Shown here: positions 8,186 to 16,363 of the stretch, piece after piece
Numbering within the stretch: the first letter of the stretch is position 1
Layout: every line of letters begins with the position of its first letter
Source: Pyrodictiaceae archaeon
GTDB lineage: Archaea; Thermoproteota; Thermoprotei_A; Sulfolobales; WANQ01
Direction: 5' to 3'
Length of the DNA stretch: 53,461 nucleotides
NCBI GenBank assembly: GCA_015521735.1
Contig: WANQ01000017.1
Coordinates: 1 to 53,461 of the forward strand
Translations under genes and position numbers: made by a program
The notes under the pieces: generated by a model
What the model saw: the letters and a program-made list of their open reading frames with translations, nothing else
Database searches by the model: none
What the model was told of the DNA's origin: nothing

Positions 8186-8472
8186 TGTAGTCATCAATAG
8201 AAGGCTAGTATTAAACTTAGCCTTAATCAAGAGATACTTACACAGATTCCTAAACAGGTTGGCTTGTTAAAAGAATTCTTAGAGTGTATAAGGTGATCTA
8301 ATACTACAGGCAAGCCTTTCTATACTATAGCGGGTCGGCAAGGAGAATTTTCTTCATTTACTGGTCATTAGACCGTCGTTTCCTCATCCCCATATTACTG
8401 TTATGGTTAACTGCTATTTAAGTAGGCATTATATTTTCATATGACTAGGTGGTGTATAGTAGAGGTTGCTTT
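8186..8472. other. Non-coding stretch upstream of tmcA
   Basis: I find no convincing gene here in any frame. Short readings such as LNRRLVLNLALIKRYLHRFL have no start signal and no family look. A TATA-like CTATTTAAG at about 8413-8421 is the probable tmcA promoter, with the start of transcription expected near 8446. Confidence 0.5.
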
Positions 8473-10683
8473 ATGGTGGCTAATGTTTTAGATGTTGTAG
8501 GAGAATATGTTTCTAAGCTAAGGAGTAGTAGGTATCGTGGATTACTAGTGGTTACTGGTGTTGATGGTAAGCGTTTTTCTGGAATCCTAAAGTTGCTTGC
8601 TAGCCATTATCCTAGATTACTATTATGTACGCGTAAGCATATTGATTACGAACATAGTGGGGGTCTTGGTGTACATAACGTATTGGTTGCTGGCTACTCT
8701 AAGGTTAAGAGATTATTGGGGTACGAATTTGATGGTGTTCTATTAGATGTTGATAAAGGCTTAGAGCCTAACATTATTGGCTTAGTTGGTGAAATGGTTA
8801 GGGGCGGTGGTATTCTAGCCCTATTTTCATCTAAGAACTACGATGATATAGACTTAGGGTTTCCAGGTGGTTTAAGTTACTATACGAAGTATGTTAAGAA
8901 AATGATTGGTAAGGCTAAGAACCTGCTTGTGGTGGATGGTGATTATATTCTATTGTATAGAGTGATTGACGGTATAGGATCTATGAAACTTGTTGATCTA
9001 CGTCTACGTAAACATAACATATACGTGCATGGTTTAAAGGTTTCTCCTAGTCAGCTTGAATGGATTGATAAGTTTATCTACTTTATGAAATCTGGTCGTA
9101 GACTACTGTTAGGGGTTGGTGATAGGGGTAGAGGTAAGAGTGCTGCAATAGGTATAGCTTTAGGTATAGGTTGTGTTAAAGGATATTATAGTGAGGTTCC
9201 AGTCGTAGCTAGTAGTGAGTATAGTGTACAAAGCCTTTTCATGCTGTTGGAGAAGACTTTAAGCAATCTAGGACTTAAAGTAGTGGTTAAGCGTAGAGGG
9301 GATTTAATCTATGCTATTGAAGCTGATGAGTGTAGGATAAGTTATATGGCTCCATGGGAAGTTGATAGAGGCTATAGATTACTAGTTATCGATGAAGCAG
9401 CCGCCATAGGTGCTAGTAGGCTTAGAAGACTTTTAGCTCAATCACGAAAGATAGTTGCAACGACAACAGTTCACGGCTATGAGGGTAGTGGTCGTACAGC
9501 TGTAAGAGTTATTCACTCAATGGTTAAAGCAGTGATTGAACACGTGTTTAGGGAGCCTATAAGGTACCCTATTGGTGATCCCTTAGAGCAGTGGATCTAT
9601 GATACCTTTCTATTAAACGTTGAGCCTGAAGATAGGGTTATATTAGGTCAGCTTAGATATAATGTGATTGATAGGAAGTTATTGGTTGAAGACCCTACTC
9701 TACTTCGTAGGATATATGGTATACTGGTACTAGCCCATTACAGGAATGAGCCGAACGACTTAGCATTACTTCTTGATAATCCTAGGCACTTTGTAAGAGC
9801 TATTAGCAGTATAGCTGATTCTCGTGAAGAAGTTGTTGGTGTAGTTCAAGTAGCAGTTGAAGGCCCTTTATCGAGTAAGGATGTTGGGGTTTTAAGAAGG
9901 GGTTTAAGTATTAAGGGGGTTCTACTTCTTGATAAGATGTTTAAGTATGCTAATGATTTTGAGGAAGAGTTAACGAGGCTTAAGGCTTGGAGAATTGTAA
10001 GAATAGCTGTAACACCTAGTCTGCAGAGAAGGGGTATAGGGTCAAGGCTTTTAAGGGAACTAGAAAATGAGGCTTTAGAAAACAATATCGACTTTATTGG
10101 CGCAATGTTCTCTGGCCACGATGTAATAGATTTTTGGGTTAAAAACAACTATAAGGTATTCTATATTAGTCCTAGATTTAATAAGATTACAGGAGAAAAG
10201 AATATTGGTGTGATAAAACCTTTATCTCGTGAAGCTTCAAGGATTTTAGACGTGGTCTTAAATAGGTTTAAGAGCCATCTACTATGGTCACTACATGTAG
10301 TATACCGGGACTTGGCTGTAGAGAAAATACATAAGGTGTTGTCTTCACTTACTCCTACTAGTTCATCTAGGGTAGGATTATGTTTAACTAAAGATGACGT
10401 GTCTAGGCTTAAGGCATACCTTGAATACAAGGGGTTACATGAATCATACTATGATGTACTCCATAAACTAGTATTAATTAGCTTAGCTGAGGGAGTCAAG
10501 GTATTAGATGAGAAGGAGGAATTAGCGGTTATAGCTCGTAGTCTCCAAGGTAAGCCTATAAACGATGTAGCTAGTATACTTGGACTAGGGGTTGACGAGG
10601 TAAAGGAACTAGTTGAGAAGGCTTATAGGAAGATAGCTAAGTACTTTATTAAAGCATATCAGAAGTATTTATGTACTATGTAG
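8473..10683 (+). CDS. tmcA: tRNA(Met) cytidine acetyltransferase TmcA
   Basis: TmcA makes N4-acetylcytidine in tRNA using acetyl-CoA and ATP. The archaeal enzyme of this type also acetylates other RNAs in some species. The order of parts is complete. An N-terminal DUF1726-like region comes first. The helicase-like ATPase has Walker A GDRGRGKSA (about residues 216-224), LLVIDEAAAIGASRLRRLL and ATTTVHGYEGSGRTA, followed by EPIRYPIGDPLEQWIYDTFLL. The GNAT domain has RIAVTPSLQRRGIGSRLLREL, and a helical C-terminal tail follows. The length of 736 residues fits archaeal members. I chose ATG 8473, which has GAGGT seven bases upstream, over tandem GTG codons at 8449/8452. It leads a four-gene run on this strand. 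Confidence 0.95.
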   Translation: MVANVLDVVGEYVSKLRSSRYRGLLVVTGVDGKRFSGILKLLASHYPRLLLCTRKHIDYEHSGGLGVHNVLVAGYSKVKRLLGYEFDGVLLDVDKGLEPNIIGLVGEMVRGGGILALFSSKNYDDIDLGFPGGLSYYTKYVKKMIGKAKNLLVVDGDYILLYRVIDGIGSMKLVDLRLRKHNIYVHGLKVSPSQLEWIDKFIYFMKSGRRLLLGVGDRGRGKSAAIGIALGIGCVKGYYSEVPVVASSEYSVQSLFMLLEKTLSNLGLKVVVKRRGDLIYAIEADECRISYMAPWEVDRGYRLLVIDEAAAIGASRLRRLLAQSRKIVATTTVHGYEGSGRTAVRVIHSMVKAVIEHVFREPIRYPIGDPLEQWIYDTFLLNVEPEDRVILGQLRYNVIDRKLLVEDPTLLRRIYGILVLAHYRNEPNDLALLLDNPRHFVRAISSIADSREEVVGVVQVAVEGPLSSKDVGVLRRGLSIKGVLLLDKMFKYANDFEEELTRLKAWRIVRIAVTPSLQRRGIGSRLLRELENEALENNIDFIGAMFSGHDVIDFWVKNNYKVFYISPRFNKITGEKNIGVIKPLSREASRILDVVLNRFKSHLLWSLHVVYRDLAVEKIHKVLSSLTPTSSSRVGLCLTKDDVSRLKAYLEYKGLHESYYDVLHKLVLISLAEGVKVLDEKEELAVIARSLQGKPINDVASILGLGVDEVKELVEKAYRKIAKYFIKAYQKYLCTM

Positions 10684-10760
10684 TTTCAATCAGCTTTTTA
10701 TACTTCCTGTAACGAGTTTTGATTAAGGCGGATACTTAGGATTGTTTCTGGTGAAATATG

Positions 10761-11135
10761 ATGGTTAATATTCTTGATAAAAGGCTTAGGGAAATACTAG
10801 GTATTATGGAGGAATTGAGTTTACTATTGAATTCTGACGATGAGGTCTCAGTTTATGATCCCTCAGTAATACTTAGAGCTTATACTAGTGGAGATGAGAA
10901 TATAGCTACAACTGATGTATGGCTATCTATTGAGCTTGAACCAGCTTTTGGTGATGCAGGTGTGCCTATAGAGGTTATTGAACGTATAAACGAGATAGCT
11001 AGTAGATATGGTTTAAAGGCTATAGCAATAAATACTACTGAGTACGGCTTAGTAGAAATAGTATTAGCTTATGAGTCTACTGGTAGAGGTATTAGAGGAG
11101 AAGGCGAAGTAGAAGAATGGGAGAAACGTAAGTAA
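10761..11135 (+). CDS. Conserved-looking small acidic protein of unknown function
   Basis: The protein has about 124 residues, is soluble and acidic, and shows alternating helices and strands. The N-terminal helix is LDKRLREILGIMEELSLLL. A central region has DEVSVYDPSVILRAY and VWLSIELEPAFGDAGVP, and the C-terminus is charged (EGEVEEWEKRK). ATG ATG is present. The second ATG has GGTGA at good spacing, so I start there. It sits 74 bases after tmcA on the same strand. I do not recognise a family. Confidence 0.6.
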   Translation: MVNILDKRLREILGIMEELSLLLNSDDEVSVYDPSVILRAYTSGDENIATTDVWLSIELEPAFGDAGVPIEVIERINEIASRYGLKAIAINTTEYGLVEIVLAYESTGRGIRGEGEVEEWEKRK

Positions 11136-11203
11136 GTTAATCTACTTAGGATTTTTTATAGCTAAGAGTAATATCTACTTATAACTACTTTATGGTGTTA
11201 TGC

Positions 11204-11713
11204 ATGCTAGTAGGTGTTATGAGTGATAGCCATGATAATACGAGTAAGGTATCATTGGCAGTAGAGTTCTTTAATAATGTGGGCGCTGACGTGGTTTTCC
11301 ATTTAGGAGATATCATCTCGCCCTTTACACTTAAAATACTTGGAGGTCTTGAAGCTGAGGTTTACGTCTTATATGGTAATAATGATGGTGATAAGGTGTT
11401 GTTATCTAAGACTGCTAGGGAGATAGGTGTTAACATTAGTGATCCACCTTTAGTCTTAGAGCTTGGTGGCTTAAGGGTAATAGCTATTCATGGCTGGGGT
11501 TCTAGGGAATATACTAGAGGTATTGTAGAAGCGTTTGCCTCATCGGGTAAGTACGATATAGTATTGTATGGTCATACACATGAAGTTGAGGTTAGAATAC
11601 TCGACAAGGTGTTGGTGGTTAATCCTGGTGAAGTACATGGATATTTATCTGGTAGATCTACTATAGCATTAATTGATACTAAGAAAATGAGTACTGAGGT
11701 TGTAGAATTATGA
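11204..11713 (+). CDS. YfcE/MJ0936-type metallophosphoesterase
   Basis: This is a compact calcineurin-like phosphodiesterase of the MJ0936/YfcE group, which hydrolyses phosphodiester bonds with two metal ions. The metal motifs are in order: GVMSDSHDN (D and H), VFHLGDI (GD), LYGNNDG (GNND/H position), IHGWG and LYGHTHE (GHTH). The start MLVGVMSDSHDN is typical, so I use ATG 11204. A TATA-like ACTTATAAC lies about 24 bases upstream, so the mRNA may be leaderless. An in-frame ATG at 11192 is the alternative. The gene's last four bases overlap the start of deoC. The physiological substrate is unknown. Confidence 0.9.
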   Translation: MLVGVMSDSHDNTSKVSLAVEFFNNVGADVVFHLGDIISPFTLKILGGLEAEVYVLYGNNDGDKVLLSKTAREIGVNISDPPLVLELGGLRVIAIHGWGSREYTRGIVEAFASSGKYDIVLYGHTHEVEVRILDKVLVVNPGEVHGYLSGRSTIALIDTKKMSTEVVEL

Positions 11714-12420
11714 ATGTAGAAGAGTATCTACGTAGTATCAGCCTAGAGAAACTGTCATCGTATATAGATCACACGTTACTTAAACCTAATACTACGTTTA
11801 ATGATGTAGTAAAGGCTGTTGAGTATACTAGGAAGTACGGGTTTGCATGCCTAGTTTTATCTCCTTACCATGCATTGAGGTTGCTAAGGGATAGAGAGTT
11901 GTCTAGAAATATACGTGTATGTAGTGTTATTGGGTTCCCTATGGGATATGTGAGTACTAGAACTAAGTTTGAGGAAGCACGTGAGCTTATAGATAATGGT
12001 GTTTCTGAAATAGATATGGTTATGAATATTCAAGCGTTTAAGGAAGGCTTGTATGATAAGGTAGTTGATGAGATAAGTAAGATTGTTGAATTAGCTCATA
12101 AAAATAATGTTGCTGTAAAAGTAATAATTGAGACGGGTTTGCTTAGTGATGAGGAGAAGATTAAGGCTACTGAGCTAGTTGTTGAAGGTGGTGCTGATTA
12201 TGTTAAGACTTGTACTGGCTATCTAGGAGGACGTGCAACCATACATGATGTAATCTTGTTGAAGAAGGCTAGTAGAGGTAGGGTTAAGGTTAAGGCTTCT
12301 GGTGGTATACGGCACCTATATGATGCTATAGCATTAATATTAGCAGGAGCAGATAGGCTTGGTACTAGTAGTGGTGTACAAATAGTTGAAGAATACTTAA
12401 AGCTTAAGGAAAAGACATAG
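11710..12420 (+). CDS. deoC: Deoxyribose-phosphate aldolase
   Basis: DeoC splits 2-deoxyribose 5-phosphate into glyceraldehyde 3-phosphate and acetaldehyde through a Schiff base. The Schiff-base lysine is K166 in DYVKTCTGYL. The second active-site lysine is K195 in KVKASGG, and the conserved acid is D102 in SEIDMVMNI. The length (236 residues) is normal for archaeal DeoC. The start overlaps the phosphodiesterase stop in an ATGA, so the two are translationally coupled. A phosphodiesterase next to DeoC would fit nucleotide salvage, but that link is inference. Confidence 0.95.
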   Translation: MNVEEYLRSISLEKLSSYIDHTLLKPNTTFNDVVKAVEYTRKYGFACLVLSPYHALRLLRDRELSRNIRVCSVIGFPMGYVSTRTKFEEARELIDNGVSEIDMVMNIQAFKEGLYDKVVDEISKIVELAHKNNVAVKVIIETGLLSDEEKIKATELVVEGGADYVKTCTGYLGGRATIHDVILLKKASRGRVKVKASGGIRHLYDAIALILAGADRLGTSSGVQIVEEYLKLKEKT

Positions 12421-12439
12421 TATTAGAAGAATTAGTCTA

Positions 12440-13885
12440 TTAATATCCGATGATTTTTCGGAATTGTTCTATGTAGTCGTTGAATACATTATTTTTCTTA
12501 AGCCATGCTCCATACTTGTATAGGGCCCAAGCAGCTTTTGCAGCTCTTTCAACGGATATGTACATTGGTATTCCTAGTTTCTCGGCTTTACTTGCTTGTT
12601 TCCATGTATATGTTCCTCCAGTAGCAGCTCCTATTACCGGTATTGGTGTATCTAGTTCTTTATTCACTTTTCTTACTCTCTCAATGAATTTTTCTACTAG
12701 TTGTTCACTAATGCCTGGAACCATGAAGTATGGTATCCATATTATGATGTCTACTTCACCGCTTTTCATTAATACTTCAACTGATTCCACTAGGTGTTCA
12801 TCTCTAGCTGACCCTGTTACATCTACTGGGTTATGGGGGCTTGCTATTGGTAGTAGTATTTTCCTTAACTTCTCCTCTGTACTCTCTGATAGTTTTGGCA
12901 CGTTTAATCCTAATTCAATGCAGGCATCTGTCGCCATTACTCCACTGCCTCCACCTACTGTTAGTATAGCTACTCTATTGCCTCTTGCTGGTGGTTGTAG
13001 TGCTAGTGCTGTAGCCATGTCGAATAGTTCTTCCATTCCATAAGCTCTTATAACACCTGTTTGCTTAAATACAGCATCGTAGACTTTGTCTGCTCCAGCA
13101 AGACTACCGGTGTGGCTTGCTATAGCTCTTGATCCGGCTTCTGTACGACCAGATTTTAATGCTATAACTGGTTTTATTGGAGTGGTTTTCTTAAGTGCCT
13201 CCATGAACCGTTTTCCTTTCTCTACTCCTTCAATATACATCGTTATGACTCTAGTATCTTTGTCTTCTATGAGATACTCTAGTAGGTCGGCTTCATCTAT
13301 GTCCGCTTTATTTCCTAGGCTTACGAACTTGCTAATACCTATTCCTCTCATAGTAGCCCAGTCAAGTATTGCTATACCAAATGCTCCACTCTGTGAAAGA
13401 AATGCTATTGGCCCATGGTCTGGGAATCCCTGTCTTTCAGGGTTTATGAAGGTTGTATTTACGCCAGTCTTAGGTACGTATACTCCTACTACATTGGGGC
13501 CAAGTAATCTCATCCCATACTTCTTTACTATTGATACTAGTTGTTCTTCAAGTTCGGCTCCTTTAGGTCCTACTTCTTTGAATCCACCACTAATCACTAT
13601 TAGTGTTTTAACGCCTTTCCTTCCGCATTCTTCAGCAACTTTAGGTACTTTTTCAGCAGGTATTACTATTACTGCTAAGTCTACTTCACTGGGTATATCA
13701 AGTATACTTGGATATGCTTTTAGCCCTAGTATTTTATCGGCATTAGGGTTAACTGGATATATTTTCCCCTTATACTTTTGCTTAAGATTGTATAGTACTT
13801 GGTAGCCAGGTTTTTGAGGATTTCTTGAAGCACCTATAATGGCAATAGTTCTAGGATTAAATAATGCTTCAATAGCTTTAACCAA
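12440..13885 (-). CDS. acdA: ADP-forming acetyl/acyl-CoA synthetase, alpha subunit
   Basis: This subunit carries the CoA-binding and ligase domains of the archaeal enzyme that converts acyl-CoA, ADP and Pi to acid, CoA and ATP. It opens with the CoA-binding fold (LFNPRTIAIIGASRNPQKPGYQV). It contains LSQSGAFGIAILDWA, the catalytic-loop histidine in ASHTGSLAGADKVYDA and the glycine-rich LTVGGGSGVMATDA. The beta (ATP-grasp) subunit is not in this window, so it must be encoded elsewhere. The start is TTG at 13885. A TATA-like AATATTTATC about 40 bases upstream implies a leader of about 15 bases. It could act on acetyl-, propionyl- or branched acyl-CoA. Propionyl-CoA made by the decarboxylase at 35-39.5 kb is an attractive substrate. 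Confidence 0.9.
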   Translation of the reverse strand: MVKAIEALFNPRTIAIIGASRNPQKPGYQVLYNLKQKYKGKIYPVNPNADKILGLKAYPSILDIPSEVDLAVIVIPAEKVPKVAEECGRKGVKTLIVISGGFKEVGPKGAELEEQLVSIVKKYGMRLLGPNVVGVYVPKTGVNTTFINPERQGFPDHGPIAFLSQSGAFGIAILDWATMRGIGISKFVSLGNKADIDEADLLEYLIEDKDTRVITMYIEGVEKGKRFMEALKKTTPIKPVIALKSGRTEAGSRAIASHTGSLAGADKVYDAVFKQTGVIRAYGMEELFDMATALALQPPARGNRVAILTVGGGSGVMATDACIELGLNVPKLSESTEEKLRKILLPIASPHNPVDVTGSARDEHLVESVEVLMKSGEVDIIIWIPYFMVPGISEQLVEKFIERVRKVNKELDTPIPVIGAATGGTYTWKQASKAEKLGIPMYISVERAAKAAWALYKYGAWLKKNNVFNDYIEQFRKIIGY

Positions 13886-13962
13886 ACTATACCCTAATAC
13901 AAGTATCCATAGTTGAATAGATAAATATTTCTAAACCAGTGTGCTAAGAGATGCACTATAGT

Positions 13963-14208
13963 CTACATAAATGGTGGTGCATCAATATATGCATACTCTA
14001 CTTGCCTCTCGTATTGCATAATTACTAGTAGGTATTCAAGTATAATGTTAATAAAATACTCTATTACTTCAACTTCTTCGGAAAAACCATTGAGTCTTAA
14101 CTTATGTAAAGCCTTACATAAGCTACTTAGCAAGTCGTCTTCAGAATTCCTAATACTCGAATAATATTTGCAAATATAATTAATAGAATTATCTTCTTTA
14201 CTAGGCAT
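13963..14208 (-). CDS. Small helical protein of unknown function
   Basis: The protein has about 81 residues from ATG 14208 (MPSKEDN), which has GGGG just upstream. The longer reading to 14253 would overlap the divergent gene's promoter and lacks a ribosome site. The sequence is predicted helical and Cys-poor, with SINYICKYYSSIRNSEDDLL and a hydrophobic C-terminal helix VIEYFINIILEYLLVIMQ. I see no known family. Expression is uncertain. Confidence 0.45.
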   Translation of the reverse strand: MPSKEDNSINYICKYYSSIRNSEDDLLSSLCKALHKLRLNGFSEEVEVIEYFINIILEYLLVIMQYERQVEYAYIDAPPFM

Positions 14209-14260
14209 AGCTTCCCCAACTATACATATAAGTGTAAATAAGGTGTGGGTCATAGAAACA

Positions 14261-14269
14261 TTTATAAAT
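14261..14269 (+). promoter_or_regulatory. TATA box for the surface-protein cluster
   Basis: TTTATAAAT lies 18-26 bases before the ATG at 14287, so transcription should begin at or very near the start codon. This fits a leaderless mRNA and is the main reason for choosing that start. Confidence 0.6.
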
Positions 14270-14286
14270 CTCTCCTATATGTGGGG

Positions 14287-15066
14287 ATGCTTATTCCAGG
14301 GATTACAAGAGTAGGTCTAATACTACTAGTATTGCCTTTGCTAATGCTTATATCATATGTGCTTATACCTATTACAGTTCATAGTGTAGATCGTGGGAAA
14401 GATAAGGAGTATTCTACGTTATCTATATGTGTTTATAGTCATAGCTGCGTTAACCCTGTAATATTAAACATGTCTAGTAAGCTGGTAAATGCATATAACT
14501 ATCATAATGTAACGTTCATATTATTTGGAGATATGCTACAATTATTACGTAGTAATCTAGTTAGACATTGCGACGTAATCGTTGGTTTAAGTAATCTACT
14601 AACATATGTATTGTTAAAGAAAGGTGTTATTAAGGCCAAGTTTATAGGAATAGGGTTTCAACGCATAGGTATTCCTTATTCATTAACTTTAATGTATGCA
14701 ATTCCCTATTCATACAAGGTATTAAAGCTAAATAGTAACAACATAACTGAGTATGTTGAAAAAATCATTATTAATGAATTGCTGGGTAAAGAATCTATCA
14801 AAAACTCTCCCTTGGATAACTATGGTAGCAAAACTCTATTAGTATATGAGGTACTAGTTATCCAAAGCAATATACCACGTGAATTACTCAAAGATTTGCT
14901 AAATTTAGTAAATGCTACTCGTAAATGTAATTCTTTAAGTGAATTAGATAGTAAAATTCCTGTAGAGAATATAGTAAGTCAACTCGAATTACTTCGAACA
15001 CTAAGGAGAATAATTAGAAGTAATGCATATGCAACGGCTATGGGGGATATAGATAATGGTAACTAA
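14287..15066 (+). CDS. Membrane-anchored protein with a degenerate thiamine-binding-protein-like domain
   Basis: A hydrophobic N-terminal helix (ITRVGLILLVLPLLMLISYVL) anchors or exports the protein. The following region, LSICVYSHSCVNPVILN, then VTFILFGDMLQLLRSN and CDVIVGLSNLLTYVL, has the order and spacing of thiamine-type ABC solute-binding proteins (VYTYDSF..., then a DVVVGIDN motif). The match ends before the usual second lobe, and the protein is about 60-80 residues short. There is no ABC permease or ATPase gene nearby. I therefore read it as a binding-protein-like surface protein rather than a working importer component. Its last 11 bases overlap the next gene, so the two are coupled. 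An upstream GTG at 14245 is less likely because the promoter lies after it. Confidence 0.5.
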   Translation: MLIPGITRVGLILLVLPLLMLISYVLIPITVHSVDRGKDKEYSTLSICVYSHSCVNPVILNMSSKLVNAYNYHNVTFILFGDMLQLLRSNLVRHCDVIVGLSNLLTYVLLKKGVIKAKFIGIGFQRIGIPYSLTLMYAIPYSYKVLKLNSNNITEYVEKIIINELLGKESIKNSPLDNYGSKTLLVYEVLVIQSNIPRELLKDLLNLVNATRKCNSLSELDSKIPVENIVSQLELLRTLRRIIRSNAYATAMGDIDNGN

Positions 15067-15721
15067 AGCAGTATTAGTCATGGTTATTTTATCCTATCTA
15101 ATGTTAGGTCTAGCTAATAATAATGTCACGGCCGGGGAAAATAGTTGTGAAGAACTACTGAGTCGCATAGCTGAAAAGATAAGAATATTAAAAAGAACCT
15201 TAAATACCTCAACTACGTACTATAAGGGATATAACAGAATAGTAAGAGTAATAGACAATTACATACAAAGCAACTACGGCAATCTAAGTTGTAGAGAACT
15301 AGCTTTAATAAACGAAATAATTGATGCAATAATATTAGACATACTAGAGAGTACTAGTAGACATAATGTTAAAGCCAATACCATAACAAAAACCAGTACA
15401 ACAATTATGGTTATTAAGAATTCTGGCATTCTATATAGCAAGGTAAGTGAAAGTAAGAATTCGAGTACAGAGTCCATAGCACCTTTGGATTCTACAAGTA
15501 CAGTTATAACAATTAACACAAGTACTATAATACCCTATAACCTGACAAACTATGGAGGATCACTTATAACTTCAATACAACTTAATAAACTAGTAAGTAG
15601 CAGTAATCTAAGTCATAGAACATTAACTGTAGGACTTGGAGTTCAAACCGTAGTTACATCTATTATAACTATTGTCATGTTGTTAATCCTGCTAATTATA
15701 ATGTTTAAGCCTAGAATCTAG
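15056..15721 (+). CDS. Surface protein with signal peptide and C-terminal membrane anchor
   Basis: Residues 1-25 form a signal peptide (VTKAVLVMVILSYLMLGLANN). The outside part begins with a helical Cys-containing domain (NSCEELLSRIAEKIRILKR, and a second Cys in GNLSCREL). A Ser/Thr/Asn-rich stalk with several N-glycosylation sites follows. A helix at about 197-217 (VVTSIITIVMLLILLIIMF) then has the basic tail KPRI. No family is recognised. The two Cys probably pair. It overlaps the upstream binding-protein-like gene and is likely part of the same surface assembly. Confidence 0.6.
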   Translation: MVTKAVLVMVILSYLMLGLANNNVTAGENSCEELLSRIAEKIRILKRTLNTSTTYYKGYNRIVRVIDNYIQSNYGNLSCRELALINEIIDAIILDILESTSRHNVKANTITKTSTTIMVIKNSGILYSKVSESKNSSTESIAPLDSTSTVITINTSTIIPYNLTNYGGSLITSIQLNKLVSSSNLSHRTLTVGLGVQTVVTSIITIVMLLILLIIMFKPRI

Positions 15722-15748
15722 TCTAGGGAATTCATTAGAATACATTAT

Positions 15749-15768
15749 CCGGTAATCTGATATACCGG
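15749..15768. repeat. Small hairpin (6-bp stem, 8-base loop) between two surface-protein genes
   Basis: CCGGTA and TACCGG enclose ATCTGATA, 28 bases after the upstream stop codon and about 50 before the next ATG. It may be a mild transcript-processing or pausing structure. No T-run follows, so it is not a typical terminator. Confidence 0.35.
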
Positions 15769-15819
15769 GAGGGTATTAACTAGGCATTGAAAGCATATCG
15801 CTCTAAGGTGTAGGGCCCA

Positions 15820-16215
15820 ATGAGGCTTACTTTAACCCTAATACTATTAACATTATTATCGGCATCCATACTATTAATAGCATATAGTTTATCTAGTACA
15901 CAAATACTGCATGTAATAGCAGAGAGCAATACTAATGCAACTAATAATACTACAGCCATAAATATAACACAAAAAGTAATTGATAATGAAAAGAAAATAG
16001 AGGATTTATCAAAAAGAGTATCACAGCTAGAATCAACTATGAACGGCGTAAATGAAAAACTAGACACCATAGAGTCAAGGCTTACATTAATATACCATGT
16101 CTCTGTTGCAGCACTAATAGTAAGTATTGTAGCATTAATAGCAGTAATAGCTGTAGCATTAACATATAGGCAACGTAAGGAGAAGAAGAAAATAGCTGGA
16201 AAAATGAGGAAATAG
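15820..16215 (+). CDS. Small surface or membrane protein: signal helix, coiled coil, C-terminal membrane helix
   Basis: The N-terminal hydrophobic stretch (LTLTLILLTLLSASILLIAYSL) is followed by an Asn/Thr-rich linker with glycosylation sites. A heptad-patterned helix comes next (VIDNEKKIEDLSKRVSQLESTM and on to about residue 88). A second membrane helix (VAALIVSIVALIAVIAVAL) and a strongly basic tail (RQRKEKKKIAGKMRK) end the protein. The coiled coil would lie outside and could oligomerise with the preceding gene's product. The family is unknown. It continues the same-strand cluster after 98 bases. Confidence 0.6.
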   Translation: MRLTLTLILLTLLSASILLIAYSLSSTQILHVIAESNTNATNNTTAINITQKVIDNEKKIEDLSKRVSQLESTMNGVNEKLDTIESRLTLIYHVSVAALIVSIVALIAVIAVALTYRQRKEKKKIAGKMRK

Positions 16216-16303
16216 AGATAGGGCGAAATCTAACAACTAGGAGTATACCCCAATACACCAATTAATACTTCTTTTACTAGACTAAAGAATTCAGCTAATG
16301 CGA

Positions 16304-16353
16304 TCAGTATTTGCCGTCTTCATCACTTTATCAGAGCACAGACTTATCATCAC
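16304..16353 (-). ncRNA. C/D box sRNA (2'-O-methylation guide)
   Basis: On this strand the boxes are exact and evenly spaced. C is GTGATGA, followed by a 12-base guide (TAAGTCTGTGCT), D' CTGA and a 4-base spacer. C' GTGATGA is followed by a 12-base guide (AGACGGCAAATA) and D CTGA. The 50-base core is the classic archaeal size. The short D'-C' spacer suits the symmetric box C/D RNP with L7Ae, Nop5 and fibrillarin. The RNA begins about 11 bases after the stop codon of the upstream membrane-protein gene on the same strand, so it may be processed from that gene's 3' UTR. I cannot name the target. The sites to search are the complements AGCACAGACTTA and TATTTGCCGTCT. Confidence 0.85.
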
Positions 16354-16363
16354 ATGACCTCGT

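Noticed and set aside
8186-8215. TTGATGA on the minus strand as a C box
   Set aside because: No CTGA box follows at sRNA distance.
12445-12465. CGATGAT near the acdA stop as a C/D sRNA start
   Set aside because: The box is not RTGATGA, and no second C box or D box follows.
12480-13043. Long plus-strand open frame inside acdA
   Set aside because: It is the antisense shadow of a conserved enzyme gene, and its composition follows from that gene's codons.
13086-13805. 239-codon plus-strand open frame inside acdA
   Set aside because: Also a shadow of acdA, with no start signal and no domain pattern.
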